A DNA stretch of 64,000 nucleotides from Pseudonocardia ammonioxydans (GTDB taxonomy: Bacteria > Actinomycetota > Actinomycetes > Mycobacteriales > Pseudonocardiaceae), in assembly GCF_900115005.1 (NCBI RefSeq), contig NZ_FOUY01000004.1:1-64000 (forward strand), given 5' to 3'. Within the stretch, counting starts at the first letter, position 1. Each line of letters starts with the position of its first letter. The notes under the pieces are model-generated. The model had not been told where the DNA came from, searched no databases, and worked only from the letters and a program-made list of their open reading frames with translations. The position numbers and the translations under genes are program-made. Below, piece by piece: positions 8,745-17,083 of the stretch.

Positions 8745-10283
8745 CTACGCGATCCCGGAACCGCTGGGTCCACTGTCCTTGGGGCCTGTGTCGGCGAGCG
8801 GGAGGGCGAAACCGAACCGGGAACCTCCGCCCTCGCGGGGTTCGGCCCAGATCCGTCCGTGCTGGCGGGTGATGATGCGGTAGCTCAGCGCCAGCCCGAT
8901 CCCGCTGCCCTGCTCCTTCGAGGTGAAGGCTTCGGCGAACGGGTCGTGAGGCAGCCCCCGGCCGCGGTCGTCCACGGTGACGACGGCCTCGCCGCCGCGC
9001 ACGCCGACGGCGATGTCGAGCCGGCGGTCGCCGGCCGGGCAGCGGGCCATCTCGTCGACCGCGTTGAAGCACAGGTTCAGCAGGACCTGGCCGGTGAGCA
9101 CTCGCTCGCACCGGGCGGGTACCGGCTCCGGGGACGAGTGCTCGACCACCTCGACGCCGGGCTCGGCGGCCCGCAACCGGATGAAGTACGAGCACTCGCG
9201 GACGACCTCGCGCAGGTCGAGGATCTGCTGGGTCTGCTCGAGGTGGCCGACGAACGCCCGTACCGCGGAGACGATCTCGCTGGCCCGCTCGATCTGGCGG
9301 ACGGCGCTGCCGATCCCGTACCGCAGCTGCTCCGCAGCCTCGTGCGAGAGCGTCCCGGAGGCCTCGAGCGCTCCCGAGTGCCGGGTGGAGCCGGCCAGGA
9401 AGTTGCCGGCCGCGGCGAGGGGCTGGCCGAGCTCGTGTGCGATCGCCATCGCCATGTCGCCCATCGCGGTGTAGCGCGCGAGGTAGTTCTCGCGCTGCAG
9501 CTCGCGCTCGCGCCGCACCTGCCGGTGTACCCGCCCGGACACGTCGTGCAGGATCATGAGCAGGCCGTCGTCGCCCTGGTCGGCCAGCCGTTCCAGGGTC
9601 CCTTCCAGCCAGACGGACTCGTCGCCCGCACGGGTCACCTCCAGCCCGACCTCGACCGTCGGGTCGGCGTGGGCGAGCAACGCGTCCCAGGTCACGGCCC
9701 GCCCGCCGAGGAGCAGCCTGCCGAGCCGGGCCAAATGCTCGCTGGGCTCGTCCGGTGTGATCCCGAGCAGGGCCAGCGCGGTGTCGGTGGCGAACCGCAC
9801 GATCCCGTCCGCGTCGAGGGTGAGCGCGATCGTCGACGTGTAGCGGGCCAGCGCGTCGATCGACGACGTGGTGCGGCGCAGCGCCTGTTCGGTGGCCTGC
9901 TCCCGCTCGATGTCGCGGAGCTGGACCATCACCGCGGGGCCCTGGGCCAGCTCCACCCGGACGGCGAGCGCATCGGTCGGGACCACCCGCCCGGAGCGGG
10001 TGCGGTAGTGCCACTCGATCCGGCTCGTGCCCTGGTCGACCGCCTCCTGCAGCCAGGCCCGGCCGAGCACCCGGTGGTACTGCGGCGCGGTGCTGCTCAT
10101 GTGGTTGGCCTTGAGCGGGCGGAGCTCGTCGACGCTCCATCCGAACAGCTCGCAGGCGGCCGGATTCGCCCACAGGATGTCCTTGGACGCCGCGTCGTGC
10201 ACCAGCACGCACGTCCGGGAGGCGTTCATCAGGGCGACGAGATCCCCGGCGACGATCTCGGGTGCGTGCGGGTCCACCGACAT
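8745..10283 (-). CDS. PAS-domain sensor histidine kinase of the iac cluster
   Basis: A 512-residue soluble sensor kinase with no membrane segment. Two PAS domains are visible (about residues 15-130, with DILWANPAACELFGW, and 140-260). Then come a coiled segment, the HisKA site MAIAHELGQPLAAAGN with His283, and the HATPase domain with N-box NLCFNAVDEM, VDDRGRGLP and EQGSGIGLALSYRI. This is FixL-type architecture. A cytosolic sensor fits sensing of an intracellular aromatic signal. The LuxR-type regulator at 5966 is the likely partner. It is divergent from iacA across a 163-base promoter region. Confidence 0.87.
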   Translation of the reverse strand: MSVDPHAPEIVAGDLVALMNASRTCVLVHDAASKDILWANPAACELFGWSVDELRPLKANHMSSTAPQYHRVLGRAWLQEAVDQGTSRIEWHYRTRSGRVVPTDALAVRVELAQGPAVMVQLRDIEREQATEQALRRTTSSIDALARYTSTIALTLDADGIVRFATDTALALLGITPDEPSEHLARLGRLLLGGRAVTWDALLAHADPTVEVGLEVTRAGDESVWLEGTLERLADQGDDGLLMILHDVSGRVHRQVRRERELQRENYLARYTAMGDMAMAIAHELGQPLAAAGNFLAGSTRHSGALEASGTLSHEAAEQLRYGIGSAVRQIERASEIVSAVRAFVGHLEQTQQILDLREVVRECSYFIRLRAAEPGVEVVEHSSPEPVPARCERVLTGQVLLNLCFNAVDEMARCPAGDRRLDIAVGVRGGEAVVTVDDRGRGLPHDPFAEAFTSKEQGSGIGLALSYRIITRQHGRIWAEPREGGGSRFGFALPLADTGPKDSGPSGSGIA

Positions 10284-10446
10284 CGGTCCAGCGTAGGACG
10301 GCCTGCTGCCGCTGCGGGCTGAAGGAAACCCCTACCCGTCGACCGGAACACCCCTATCCGGGCAGGGATGGTTCTGATTCCGGAATGCGCGCCCCCGTTC
10401 CTAGCCTCGCTCCCGTACATCGGCCACGAGGACGAGGAGGAACCAG
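10284..10446. promoter_or_regulatory. Divergent promoter kinase / iacA with paired CCCCTA boxes
   Basis: This gap holds the promoter of the main iac operon. Two copies of a direct repeat lie on the plus strand: GGAAACCCCTACCCG at 10324-10338 and GGAACACCCCTATCCG at 10345-10360, about two helical turns apart. A related TTTCCCCTACGCG lies at 8739-8751, just upstream of the iacG unit. These are candidates for response regulator binding. CGGAATGCGCG at 10381 is shared with the gcoA region. An AGGAGGA ribosome site precedes iacA. Confidence 0.5.
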
Positions 10447-11625
10447 ATGCTCCGCATCGAGGAACCGGTTTCCCGGCCCCTCCCGGAGGCAGGGGAGTCC
10501 GGCGACGCCGAGGCCGCCCTCGACGACGTGCTCACCGAGCTGGCCGGGCGACGTGACGAGTTCCGCGAGCTGCGCCACGTGCCGAAGGACTTCGTCGGCC
10601 GGCTCAAGCGGACCGGGATCTATCGTGCCGCCACGCCGGCCCGGTTCGGCGGGGAGCCGCTGCCGCCCGCCGAGTTCCTGCGCCGGATCGAGCGGATCTC
10701 CGAGGTCGACGGCTCGACCGGGTGGGTCGCCAGCTTCGGCTCCGCGCTGATCTACCTCGCGGCGCTGCCCCTGGAGACCCAGGAGCGGATCTACGCCGCG
10801 GGCCCCGACATCGCGTTCGCCGGGGCACTGTTCCCGCCGCAGCGCGCCGCGGAGACCGCCCGCGGCTACCGGGTCGCCGGTCGCTGGAAGTTCGCTAGCG
10901 GGTGCATGGGTGCCGACCTGCTCGGCGTCGGCCTGCCCGGTGACGAGGAGTCGGGCGGCAAACCGCGGACCGCGGTGCTGCGGCCCGATCAGGTCGAGAT
11001 CGTTCCGGAATGGGACGTCGTCGGCATGCGTGGGACGGGGTCGTTCGACCTGGTCGTCGACGGGGTCGAGGTCCCTCGCGAGTGGACGTTCGTGCGCGGT
11101 GGCGAGCCGACCGTCGACGAGCCGCTCTACCGGTACCCGACGATCGCCTACGCGGCCCAGGTGCTCGCGGTGGTCGGCGCGGGGGTCGCCCGGACCGCGC
11201 TCGACCACGCGCGGGAGATCGGTGGCGGGTACACCGGCGTCACCGGGGCGCCGAAGCTCGCCGACCGGTCGTACTACCGCACGGAGGTCGCCCGCGCCGA
11301 GGCGACGCTGCGCTCGGCCCGGGCGTGGTTCTACGAGGTCAGCGAGCAGGTCTGGACGAGGGTGCTGGCCGGTGACCCGGCCACCGATGAGCAGAACGCA
11401 GAGTTGCGCCTGGCCTCGGCCCATCTCGCGAAGACGTCCTCGGACGTGGTGGGCACGCTCGTCGAGATCTCCGGGACCGCTCCGATCGCCACCACACACC
11501 CGCTCCAGCGTCTCTCCGGCGACGCCCTGGTCCCGAAGCAGCACGCCTTCCTCGGACCGGCGATCTACGACGCGGCCGGGGCCGTCCTGATGGGACTCCC
11601 ACCGACCAGCCCCGGCTTCCGCTGA
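10447..11625 (+). CDS. iacA: Acyl-CoA-dehydrogenase-like flavin monooxygenase, IacA
   Basis: A 392-residue member of the acyl-CoA dehydrogenase fold that acts as a two-component flavin monooxygenase (HsaA/HpaB-like group). In iac clusters IacA performs the first oxidation of the indole ring of IAA using flavin reduced by IacG. Visible family features are LRHVPKDFVGRLKRTGIYR, RFGGEPLPP, GSTGWVASFGS, GRWKFASGC and EWDVVGMRGTGSFDL in the middle domain, and the C-terminal helical bundle ending with LQRLSGDALVPKQHAFLG. It is the first gene of a tight plus-strand operon; iacB follows 31 bases later. Confidence 0.88.
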   Translation: MLRIEEPVSRPLPEAGESGDAEAALDDVLTELAGRRDEFRELRHVPKDFVGRLKRTGIYRAATPARFGGEPLPPAEFLRRIERISEVDGSTGWVASFGSALIYLAALPLETQERIYAAGPDIAFAGALFPPQRAAETARGYRVAGRWKFASGCMGADLLGVGLPGDEESGGKPRTAVLRPDQVEIVPEWDVVGMRGTGSFDLVVDGVEVPREWTFVRGGEPTVDEPLYRYPTIAYAAQVLAVVGAGVARTALDHAREIGGGYTGVTGAPKLADRSYYRTEVARAEATLRSARAWFYEVSEQVWTRVLAGDPATDEQNAELRLASAHLAKTSSDVVGTLVEISGTAPIATTHPLQRLSGDALVPKQHAFLGPAIYDAAGAVLMGLPPTSPGFR

Positions 11626-11656
11626 CCGGCGCACCGACCACCACGAGGAGATCCGC

Positions 11657-12055
11657 ATGACCGCTCAGCCCCTCCGGGTGCTGTTCTGCATCGGCATCAA
11701 CCAGAACTTCTTCGACCTGCCGACCGACGGCATCACGCACGGCCACGTCTGGCAGGCGTTCGTGTCCATGATGGATGGCATCAAGTCACTGCCCGGTGTG
11801 GAGTTCATCGGCGACATGGACGACGACTCACACATGGTCGGGCCGTCCGAGGGCTGGCCGTGGACCTGCTACCTGCTGGCTGACGTCGACACCCAGGAGA
11901 CCGTCAAGGCGGCCTGCAACCTGTTCCGCACCACCCCGGTGGACGACGGCGAGGTGCGGCTGTGGCGCTTCGCCAGGATCGAGGCCCGGATGGGCCGGGC
12001 GCTCACCGTGCGCGAGGACGTGGCGATGCCGAGCGAGAAGGAGACCGCGCGATGA
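11657..12055 (+). CDS. iacB: IacB-like conserved protein
   Basis: A 132-residue protein that opens with LRVLFCIGINQNFFDLP, which I recognise as the start of IacB, the conserved small protein found after iacA in auxin-degradation clusters. Its biochemical role is not established. The fold is probably a ferredoxin-like alpha/beta barrel dimer of the EthD/MmlI kind, judging by size and the SMMDGIKSLPGVEFIG segment. GAGGAG precedes the ATG, and the stop overlaps the iacC start in an ATGA, which couples translation. Confidence 0.8.
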   Translation: MTAQPLRVLFCIGINQNFFDLPTDGITHGHVWQAFVSMMDGIKSLPGVEFIGDMDDDSHMVGPSEGWPWTCYLLADVDTQETVKAACNLFRTTPVDDGEVRLWRFARIEARMGRALTVREDVAMPSEKETAR

Positions 12056-13329
12056 CCCAGGACGTCGTCGGCACCGCGCCCGCCGACCTGGTCCGCACCG
12101 ACCGGGTGGCCGGGCGGCTCTACACCGACCCCGAGCTGTTCGAACTCGAGATGACCCGGATCTTCGAACGCTCCTGGATCTGGGTCGCCCACGACAGCGA
12201 GTTGCCGAAGCCGGGCTCGTTCAAGTCCACCCACGTCGGCCGCCAGCCGGTCATCGTGACCCGGGACCGCAAGGGCACGGTGCGCACGCTGCTGAACCGC
12301 TGCCGGCACCGCGGGGCGAGCGTCTGCGAGAAGCCCAGCGGGCAGGTCAACGGGTTCACCTGCCCGTACCACGCGTGGTCCTACGGGCTGGACGGCTCGT
12401 TGCGCGGGGTCCCGTACCCGGACGGGTACGAGGGCGTGCTGGAGAAGCGCGACCTGTCGCTGCGCCGGCTGCGCACCGAGTCCTACGGCGGAATGATCTT
12501 CGCCACGCTGGACGAGGGTGCGGAGCCGCTCGAGGACTTCCTCGGTGACGCCCGGCTGTGGATCGACCGCTTCATGAAGCAGGGGGGTGGCTACCCGATC
12601 AAGGTGCTCGGCCGGCACCGGTTCACCTTCCGGGGGAACTGGAAGATCCAGCTGGAGAACACCACCGACGGCTACCACTTCCCGATCGTGCACCGTTCCT
12701 GGATGGCGTCGGTCGACGCCGAGACCGCGGACATGATGTCGTTCATGACCGACCCGGAGTGCACCACGCACGACCTCGGTCACGGGCACAGCGTCATGCA
12801 GATGGTGCCCGAACACTCCGACCTCGACGCCGACGACGGCTCCGAGCCCCTGCAGGCCCGCTTCGACGAGCTCGTCGCCGAACTGTCCCGCAGCATCGAC
12901 CCGCCCGGGGTGCGCAAGGTCGTGCGGGCGATGCACGGCACCGGGTTCAACCTCAACCTCTTTCCCAACGTGTCGATGTCGGCGGCGTTCTTCCGGGTGC
13001 TGCGGCCGATCTCGGTCGGCGAGACCCAGATCGAGCACATCGCGATCGGCCCGGACGGCCCGCCCGAACTCGACGCCGTCAACCGCGCCCGGCTGCGGAT
13101 CCACGAGCACTTCCAGGGTCCGTTCGGGTTCGGCACCCCGGACGACGCCGAGGGCTGGGACCGCGTGCAGCGCGGCGCCGGCGCCGCGCCGGAGATGCCG
13201 ATCATGGTGAACCGGGGTCTCGCCCGGGAGAAGCCGAGCCCCGAGGGCTGGCCGACCGGGCACGTGACCGACGAGACCGGCATGCGGGCCGCGTACGGCC
13301 GGTGGAAGGCGATGATGGGCGATGACTGA
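12052..13329 (+). CDS. iacC: Rieske ring-hydroxylating oxygenase alpha subunit, IacC
   Basis: A 425-residue Rieske non-heme iron oxygenase large subunit. The Rieske cluster ligands are Cys84 and His86 in NRCRHRGASVC and Cys104 and His107 in CPYHAW. The catalytic iron site is DGYHFPIVH, with bridging Asp206 and His209/His214. In the iac pathway IacC works with IacD and IacF on the oxidised intermediate on the way to catechol. The ATG at 12052 overlaps the iacB stop, and the gene overlaps iacD by eight bases. The length is normal for the family. Confidence 0.9.
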   Translation: MTQDVVGTAPADLVRTDRVAGRLYTDPELFELEMTRIFERSWIWVAHDSELPKPGSFKSTHVGRQPVIVTRDRKGTVRTLLNRCRHRGASVCEKPSGQVNGFTCPYHAWSYGLDGSLRGVPYPDGYEGVLEKRDLSLRRLRTESYGGMIFATLDEGAEPLEDFLGDARLWIDRFMKQGGGYPIKVLGRHRFTFRGNWKIQLENTTDGYHFPIVHRSWMASVDAETADMMSFMTDPECTTHDLGHGHSVMQMVPEHSDLDADDGSEPLQARFDELVAELSRSIDPPGVRKVVRAMHGTGFNLNLFPNVSMSAAFFRVLRPISVGETQIEHIAIGPDGPPELDAVNRARLRIHEHFQGPFGFGTPDDAEGWDRVQRGAGAAPEMPIMVNRGLAREKPSPEGWPTGHVTDETGMRAAYGRWKAMMGDD

Positions 13330-13858
13330 GACCGTGACCGGCGAAACGGCGCCCGGGATCGCCCCGATCCCCACCACGGATCCGAGGGTCGCTCGGGCCG
13401 TGGACCTGGTCTGGCGCGAGGCCGAGCTGCTCGACCGGCGGGCGTACCTGGCCTGGGAGGGCCTGTACGCCGCAGACGGCACCTACGTGGTGCCGATCGA
13501 TCCGGAGATCGACGAGTTCGACGACGTCCTCAACATGATCTACGACGACGCCCGGATGCGGCGGATGCGCGTGACCCGGATGACCGAGGGGTACGCGATC
13601 GCCGCGGTGGACGCGGCCCGCACGGTCCGCACGGTCTCCCGGTTCGTCCCGGAGACCGTGAGCGACACCGAGGTCGTGATCCGGTCGGCGCAGGTGCTGA
13701 TCGCCTACAAGCGGGGTCGGCACGACATCTGGGCGGCGGACCTGACCCACCGGATCCGGCTCGCGGCCGACGGCCCGGCCGGTGACACCGTCGTGCAGAA
13801 GGTGGTCCGGCTGGTGGACAGCGAGTCCGCGGTCCCGGCCGCGGGGTTCCTGCTGTGA
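13322..13858 (+). CDS. iacD: Ring-hydroxylating oxygenase beta subunit, IacD
   Basis: A 178-residue small subunit of a Rieske oxygenase, an NTF2-fold structural partner of IacC. Typical segments are EAELLDRRAYLAWEGLYA, DGTYVVPID, the DDARMRRMRVTRM helix and the C-terminal QKVVRLVDSESAVP. It starts eight bases inside iacC and its stop overlaps the GTG of the next gene, so the alpha-beta pair and the SDR are translationally coupled. No metal ligands are expected in this subunit, and none is apparent. Confidence 0.87.
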   Translation: MTETVTGETAPGIAPIPTTDPRVARAVDLVWREAELLDRRAYLAWEGLYAADGTYVVPIDPEIDEFDDVLNMIYDDARMRRMRVTRMTEGYAIAAVDAARTVRTVSRFVPETVSDTEVVIRSAQVLIAYKRGRHDIWAADLTHRIRLAADGPAGDTVVQKVVRLVDSESAVPAAGFLL

Positions 13859-14601
13859 GCTCCGCACAGGTCGCGGTCGTCACCGGGGGAGCGCGTGGGC
13901 TGGGGGAGGCGATCGTCCGCCGGCTGCACGCCGACGGGTACCGGGTCGTCGTGGCCGACATCGACGGCGCCGGTGCCGACGCGCTCGCCGCGGAGCTCGA
14001 CCCCTCGAGGGCAACCGCCTGCGGCGTCCGGTCGGACGTCGCCGAGCGTGCGGCACCGGCCGACCTGCTGCAGGGGGTCCTGGACGCCTTCGGCGCGGTG
14101 CACGTGCTGGTCAACAATGCCGCGCGCACCCGGGCGACACCGGTGATGGAGATCGGCCCGGACGAGCTCGACGAGGTCACGGCCGTGAACTTCGGGGGCA
14201 CGTTCCGGTTCTGCCAGACCTTCGGCTCGCACCTGGCCGAGCAGGGCTACGGCCGGATCGTGAACATGGCGTCGCTGGCGGGACAGAACGGGGGTACCGC
14301 CACCGGCGCGCACTACGCCGCGTCCAAGGGCGCGGTGCTCACCGCGACGAAGGTGTTCGCCCGCGACCTCGCCTCGCGCGGGGTCACGGTCAACGCCGTC
14401 TCGCCCGGCCCGCAGGAGGGCGAGACCGTCCGTGCCGTGCTCGGCGAGGACGGCGTGGACGCGCTGCGGGCGAGCATCCCGGTCGGCCGGCTCGGCGACC
14501 CGGCGTTCGTGGCGCGGATGGTCGCGCTGCTCGCCTCACCGGACGCCGTCTCGGTGACCGGTTCGTGCTGGGACGCCAACGGCGGCCTCTACCTGCGTTG
14601 A
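13855..14601 (+). CDS. iacE: Short-chain dehydrogenase, IacE-like
   Basis: A 248-residue classical SDR. The NAD(P)-binding motif is VTGGARGLGEAIV, NNAA is present, and the catalytic Tyr-Lys pair is in HYAASKGAV. In iac clusters IacE is the SDR required for turnover of an early intermediate of IAA oxidation. The start is the GTG that overlaps the iacD stop (GTGA). It is followed by iacF after 16 bases. The C-terminal WDANGGLYLR is a typical SDR end. Confidence 0.85.
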   Translation: MSSAQVAVVTGGARGLGEAIVRRLHADGYRVVVADIDGAGADALAAELDPSRATACGVRSDVAERAAPADLLQGVLDAFGAVHVLVNNAARTRATPVMEIGPDELDEVTAVNFGGTFRFCQTFGSHLAEQGYGRIVNMASLAGQNGGTATGAHYAASKGAVLTATKVFARDLASRGVTVNAVSPGPQEGETVRAVLGEDGVDALRASIPVGRLGDPAFVARMVALLASPDAVSVTGSCWDANGGLYLR

Positions 14602-14617
14602 CGAGAAGGAGCATCCG

Positions 14618-15571
14618 ATGCCGTCCACGATCGCGGTCCGGATCAGCGAGGTCACCGAGGAGGCGACCGGCATCCGCAGCCTCCGGCTGGTCGCCGAGGA
14701 CGGGGCCCCGCTCGGTCCCTACGAGCCGGGTGCACACGTCGACGTCGTCGGCCCGACCGGGGTGCTGCGCCAGTACTCGCTGTGCAGCCCGCCGGAGGAC
14801 CCGGCGTCGTTGCTGATCGCCGTCAAACGTGAGCCCGGCTCGCGGGGTGGTTCGGTGGCGCTGCACGAGGCCGCGGTGGGCGACGCCCTGGAGATCGGGT
14901 CACCACGCAACCTGCTCGCCGTCGCGCCGGACGCGGACCGGCACCTGCTCGTCGCGGGCGGGATCGGGATCACGCCGCTGCTCAGCATGGCCTATGCCCT
15001 GCACCGCGATGGAGCCGAGTTCTCCCTGCTCTACTTCGCGCGGTCGCGGGCCGAAGCCGCGTTCGCGGATCTGCTCGAGGAGGAGTTCGGCGACCGGGTG
15101 CACCTGCACCTCGGGCTGTCGCCGGAGGAGCAGCCGGCGGTGCTCGGGGCGTCGGGCACCGGGCTGAGCGCCCGCAGCCACGTCTACACCTGCGGGCCGG
15201 CCCCCTTCATGGACCAGGTCGGTGCGGTGCTGGGCGACGTGGTCGGCGCCGACCACGTCCACACCGAGAGCTTCGTCGCCGCCGAGATCGACACCGAGGG
15301 GGGCACCGCGTTCACCGTCGAGCTCGACAGCGGTGAGGAGTTCGAGGTCCCGGCCGACCGGTCGATCCTCTCCGTGCTGAGCGACAACGGGATCGACGTC
15401 TTCTCCTCGTGCGAGGAGGGGATCTGTGGCTCGTGCGTGTCGGGTGTTCTCGACGGGGTGCCCGACCACCGCGACAACTGCCTGTCCGTGGCCGACCGGG
15501 CGGCGAACGACCGGATGGCGCTGTGCGTCTCCCGTGCGAAGACCGCCCGACTGACGATCGAACTCTACTGA
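14618..15571 (+). CDS. iacF: Phthalate-dioxygenase-type reductase, IacF
   Basis: A 317-residue reductase with the order FAD domain (RQYSLCSPPED), NAD domain (GGIGITPLLSMAYAL, YTCGPAPFM) and C-terminal plant-type 2Fe-2S ferredoxin with CEEGICGSC (about residues 264-273) and a final Cys in ALCVSRA. This is the VanB/OphA1 arrangement and the opposite of the domain order in gcoB, so the two reductases in this locus are not recent duplicates. It should deliver electrons to IacCD. AAGGAG lies before the ATG. Confidence 0.88.
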   Translation: MPSTIAVRISEVTEEATGIRSLRLVAEDGAPLGPYEPGAHVDVVGPTGVLRQYSLCSPPEDPASLLIAVKREPGSRGGSVALHEAAVGDALEIGSPRNLLAVAPDADRHLLVAGGIGITPLLSMAYALHRDGAEFSLLYFARSRAEAAFADLLEEEFGDRVHLHLGLSPEEQPAVLGASGTGLSARSHVYTCGPAPFMDQVGAVLGDVVGADHVHTESFVAAEIDTEGGTAFTVELDSGEEFEVPADRSILSVLSDNGIDVFSSCEEGICGSCVSGVLDGVPDHRDNCLSVADRAANDRMALCVSRAKTARLTIELY

Positions 15572-15670
15572 CGGCCCGTTCCACTCTCCTCGGCCGCTGT
15601 GGCCGACAACGACGTCCCACCACGGCTCACCGGCAGCGACGCCGGTCGGCCTCGTCCGATTGGAGAAACG

Positions 15671-17083
15671 ATGTCCACCTCGCTCAGCCGGCCGGGGTCC
15701 GGGACCTTGACCGACGCGGTCCAGGGCGGACGGATGAACCGTCGTGCCTGGACGGTCACCGCCATGCTGGTGGTCTTCCAGATCATCGCCTTCGCCGACA
15801 AGGCGGTCCTGGGCCTCGTCGCCGGGGAGGCCATGCCGGAGCTCGGCATCTCCGCCGTCGAGTTCGGCTTCATCGGCAGCGCGTTCTTCTTCCTCTACTC
15901 CGTGGTCTCGTTCGGCGTCGGGCTGCTGTCCCGCCGGGTCTCCGTCAGCTGGATCCTGCTCGCGATGGGCGTGTTCTGGGCGGTGATGCAGTTCCCGATG
16001 CTGCTCGGTGGCGGTGCAGCGGTGCTGCTGGTCACCCGCATCCTGCTCGGTGGCGCGGAGGGCCCGGCGACGGCGATGTCGCTCGCCTCGGTGCACGGCT
16101 GGTTCGCCCCGCAGGACCGGGCGTTGCCCAGCAACCTGGTCGCCGCCGGCTCGGCTCTCGGGCCGGTCATCGCCGCGCCGGCGCTGGCCTGGGTGATCGT
16201 CGCCTTCGGCTGGCGATGGGCGTTCGGGGTGCTCGGCATCGTCGGGATCGTCTGGGCGCTGGTCTGGTTGCTGGTCGGGTCGGACGGGCCGTTCTCGGTT
16301 CGCCGGGCCCGCCCGGAGGAGCCCGCTGCGACGGCCCCGGAGGACGAGGCAGCCGCGTCCGGTTTCGACGGTCAGCGTGTGGTGCCGGTGCGTGCCCTGC
16401 TGCTGAGCGGGTCGTTCGCCGCCGCGGTGCTCGGCGGGTTCGGCAACTTCTGGACCCAGGGCTTCCTCACGACCTGGTCACCGCAGTACCTGACCGGGGT
16501 CATCGGGCTGACGCTTGCCGAGGTCGGCATCGTCTCCACACTGCCGTGGCTGTTCGGGGCAGGACTGCTGCTCGGGCTGGGGGTGCTGGGCCGGTCCCTG
16601 ATGCGTCGCGGGGCGAGCGTGCGCGCCGCGATCGCGGTCCCGTTCGGTGCCGCATCCGTGATCGCCGGTGCCGCGTTCCTGCTGTTGCCCGCCACGGGTG
16701 GCGCGCTCGCCGTCGTCCTGCTCACCGTCGCTGCCGGGTGCGCCATCATCTACCCGATGCTGCCCAGCGCGCTGGCCTACACGGTCGCGCCGGCCCAGCG
16801 TGGTCTGGTGATGGCGGTCCTGGGTGGGGTCGCCTCCATCGGGGCGATCTGTTCGCCGTTCGTCATCGGCCTGCTGATGGACGCCGCCGGATACCGCGCG
16901 CCCGAAGCCGGAGAGCAGCGGAATCCGGACGCGATCGCGTCCATGGCAGCAGGTCTGCACCACGGCTTCGCCCTGACCGGTGCGGTGCTGCTCGTGGCCA
17001 GTGTGGTGGCGCTGATGTTCCTGCGTCCCGACCGGACGGGGACCCGGCTCCAGCAGCGCTACGCCTCCGCCGGACCGGCCTGA
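15671..17083 (+). CDS. MFS transporter, probable indole-3-acetate/aromatic acid importer
   Basis: A 470-residue major facilitator with about 12 membrane segments and a charged central loop (about residues 210-235). Features include NRRAWTVTAMLVVFQIIAFADKAVLG at the first helix and GGAEGPATAM in helix 4-5. These are close to the aromatic acid and anion:cation symporter families. Its place 99 bases after iacF suggests it imports IAA; transporters of this kind accompany several iac clusters. GGAGAA before the ATG at 15671 decides this start over an in-frame GTG at 15599. A short GC hairpin (17086-17100) follows the stop. Confidence 0.83.
   Translation: MSTSLSRPGSGTLTDAVQGGRMNRRAWTVTAMLVVFQIIAFADKAVLGLVAGEAMPELGISAVEFGFIGSAFFFLYSVVSFGVGLLSRRVSVSWILLAMGVFWAVMQFPMLLGGGAAVLLVTRILLGGAEGPATAMSLASVHGWFAPQDRALPSNLVAAGSALGPVIAAPALAWVIVAFGWRWAFGVLGIVGIVWALVWLLVGSDGPFSVRRARPEEPAATAPEDEAAASGFDGQRVVPVRALLLSGSFAAAVLGGFGNFWTQGFLTTWSPQYLTGVIGLTLAEVGIVSTLPWLFGAGLLLGLGVLGRSLMRRGASVRAAIAVPFGAASVIAGAAFLLLPATGGALAVVLLTVAAGCAIIYPMLPSALAYTVAPAQRGLVMAVLGGVASIGAICSPFVIGLLMDAAGYRAPEAGEQRNPDAIASMAAGLHHGFALTGAVLLVASVVALMFLRPDRTGTRLQQRYASAGPA

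Noticed and set aside
15599..15670. GTG at 15599 as start of the MFS transporter
   Set aside because: It would add 24 polar residues; the ATG at 15671 has a good GGAGAA site and gives a normal MFS start.
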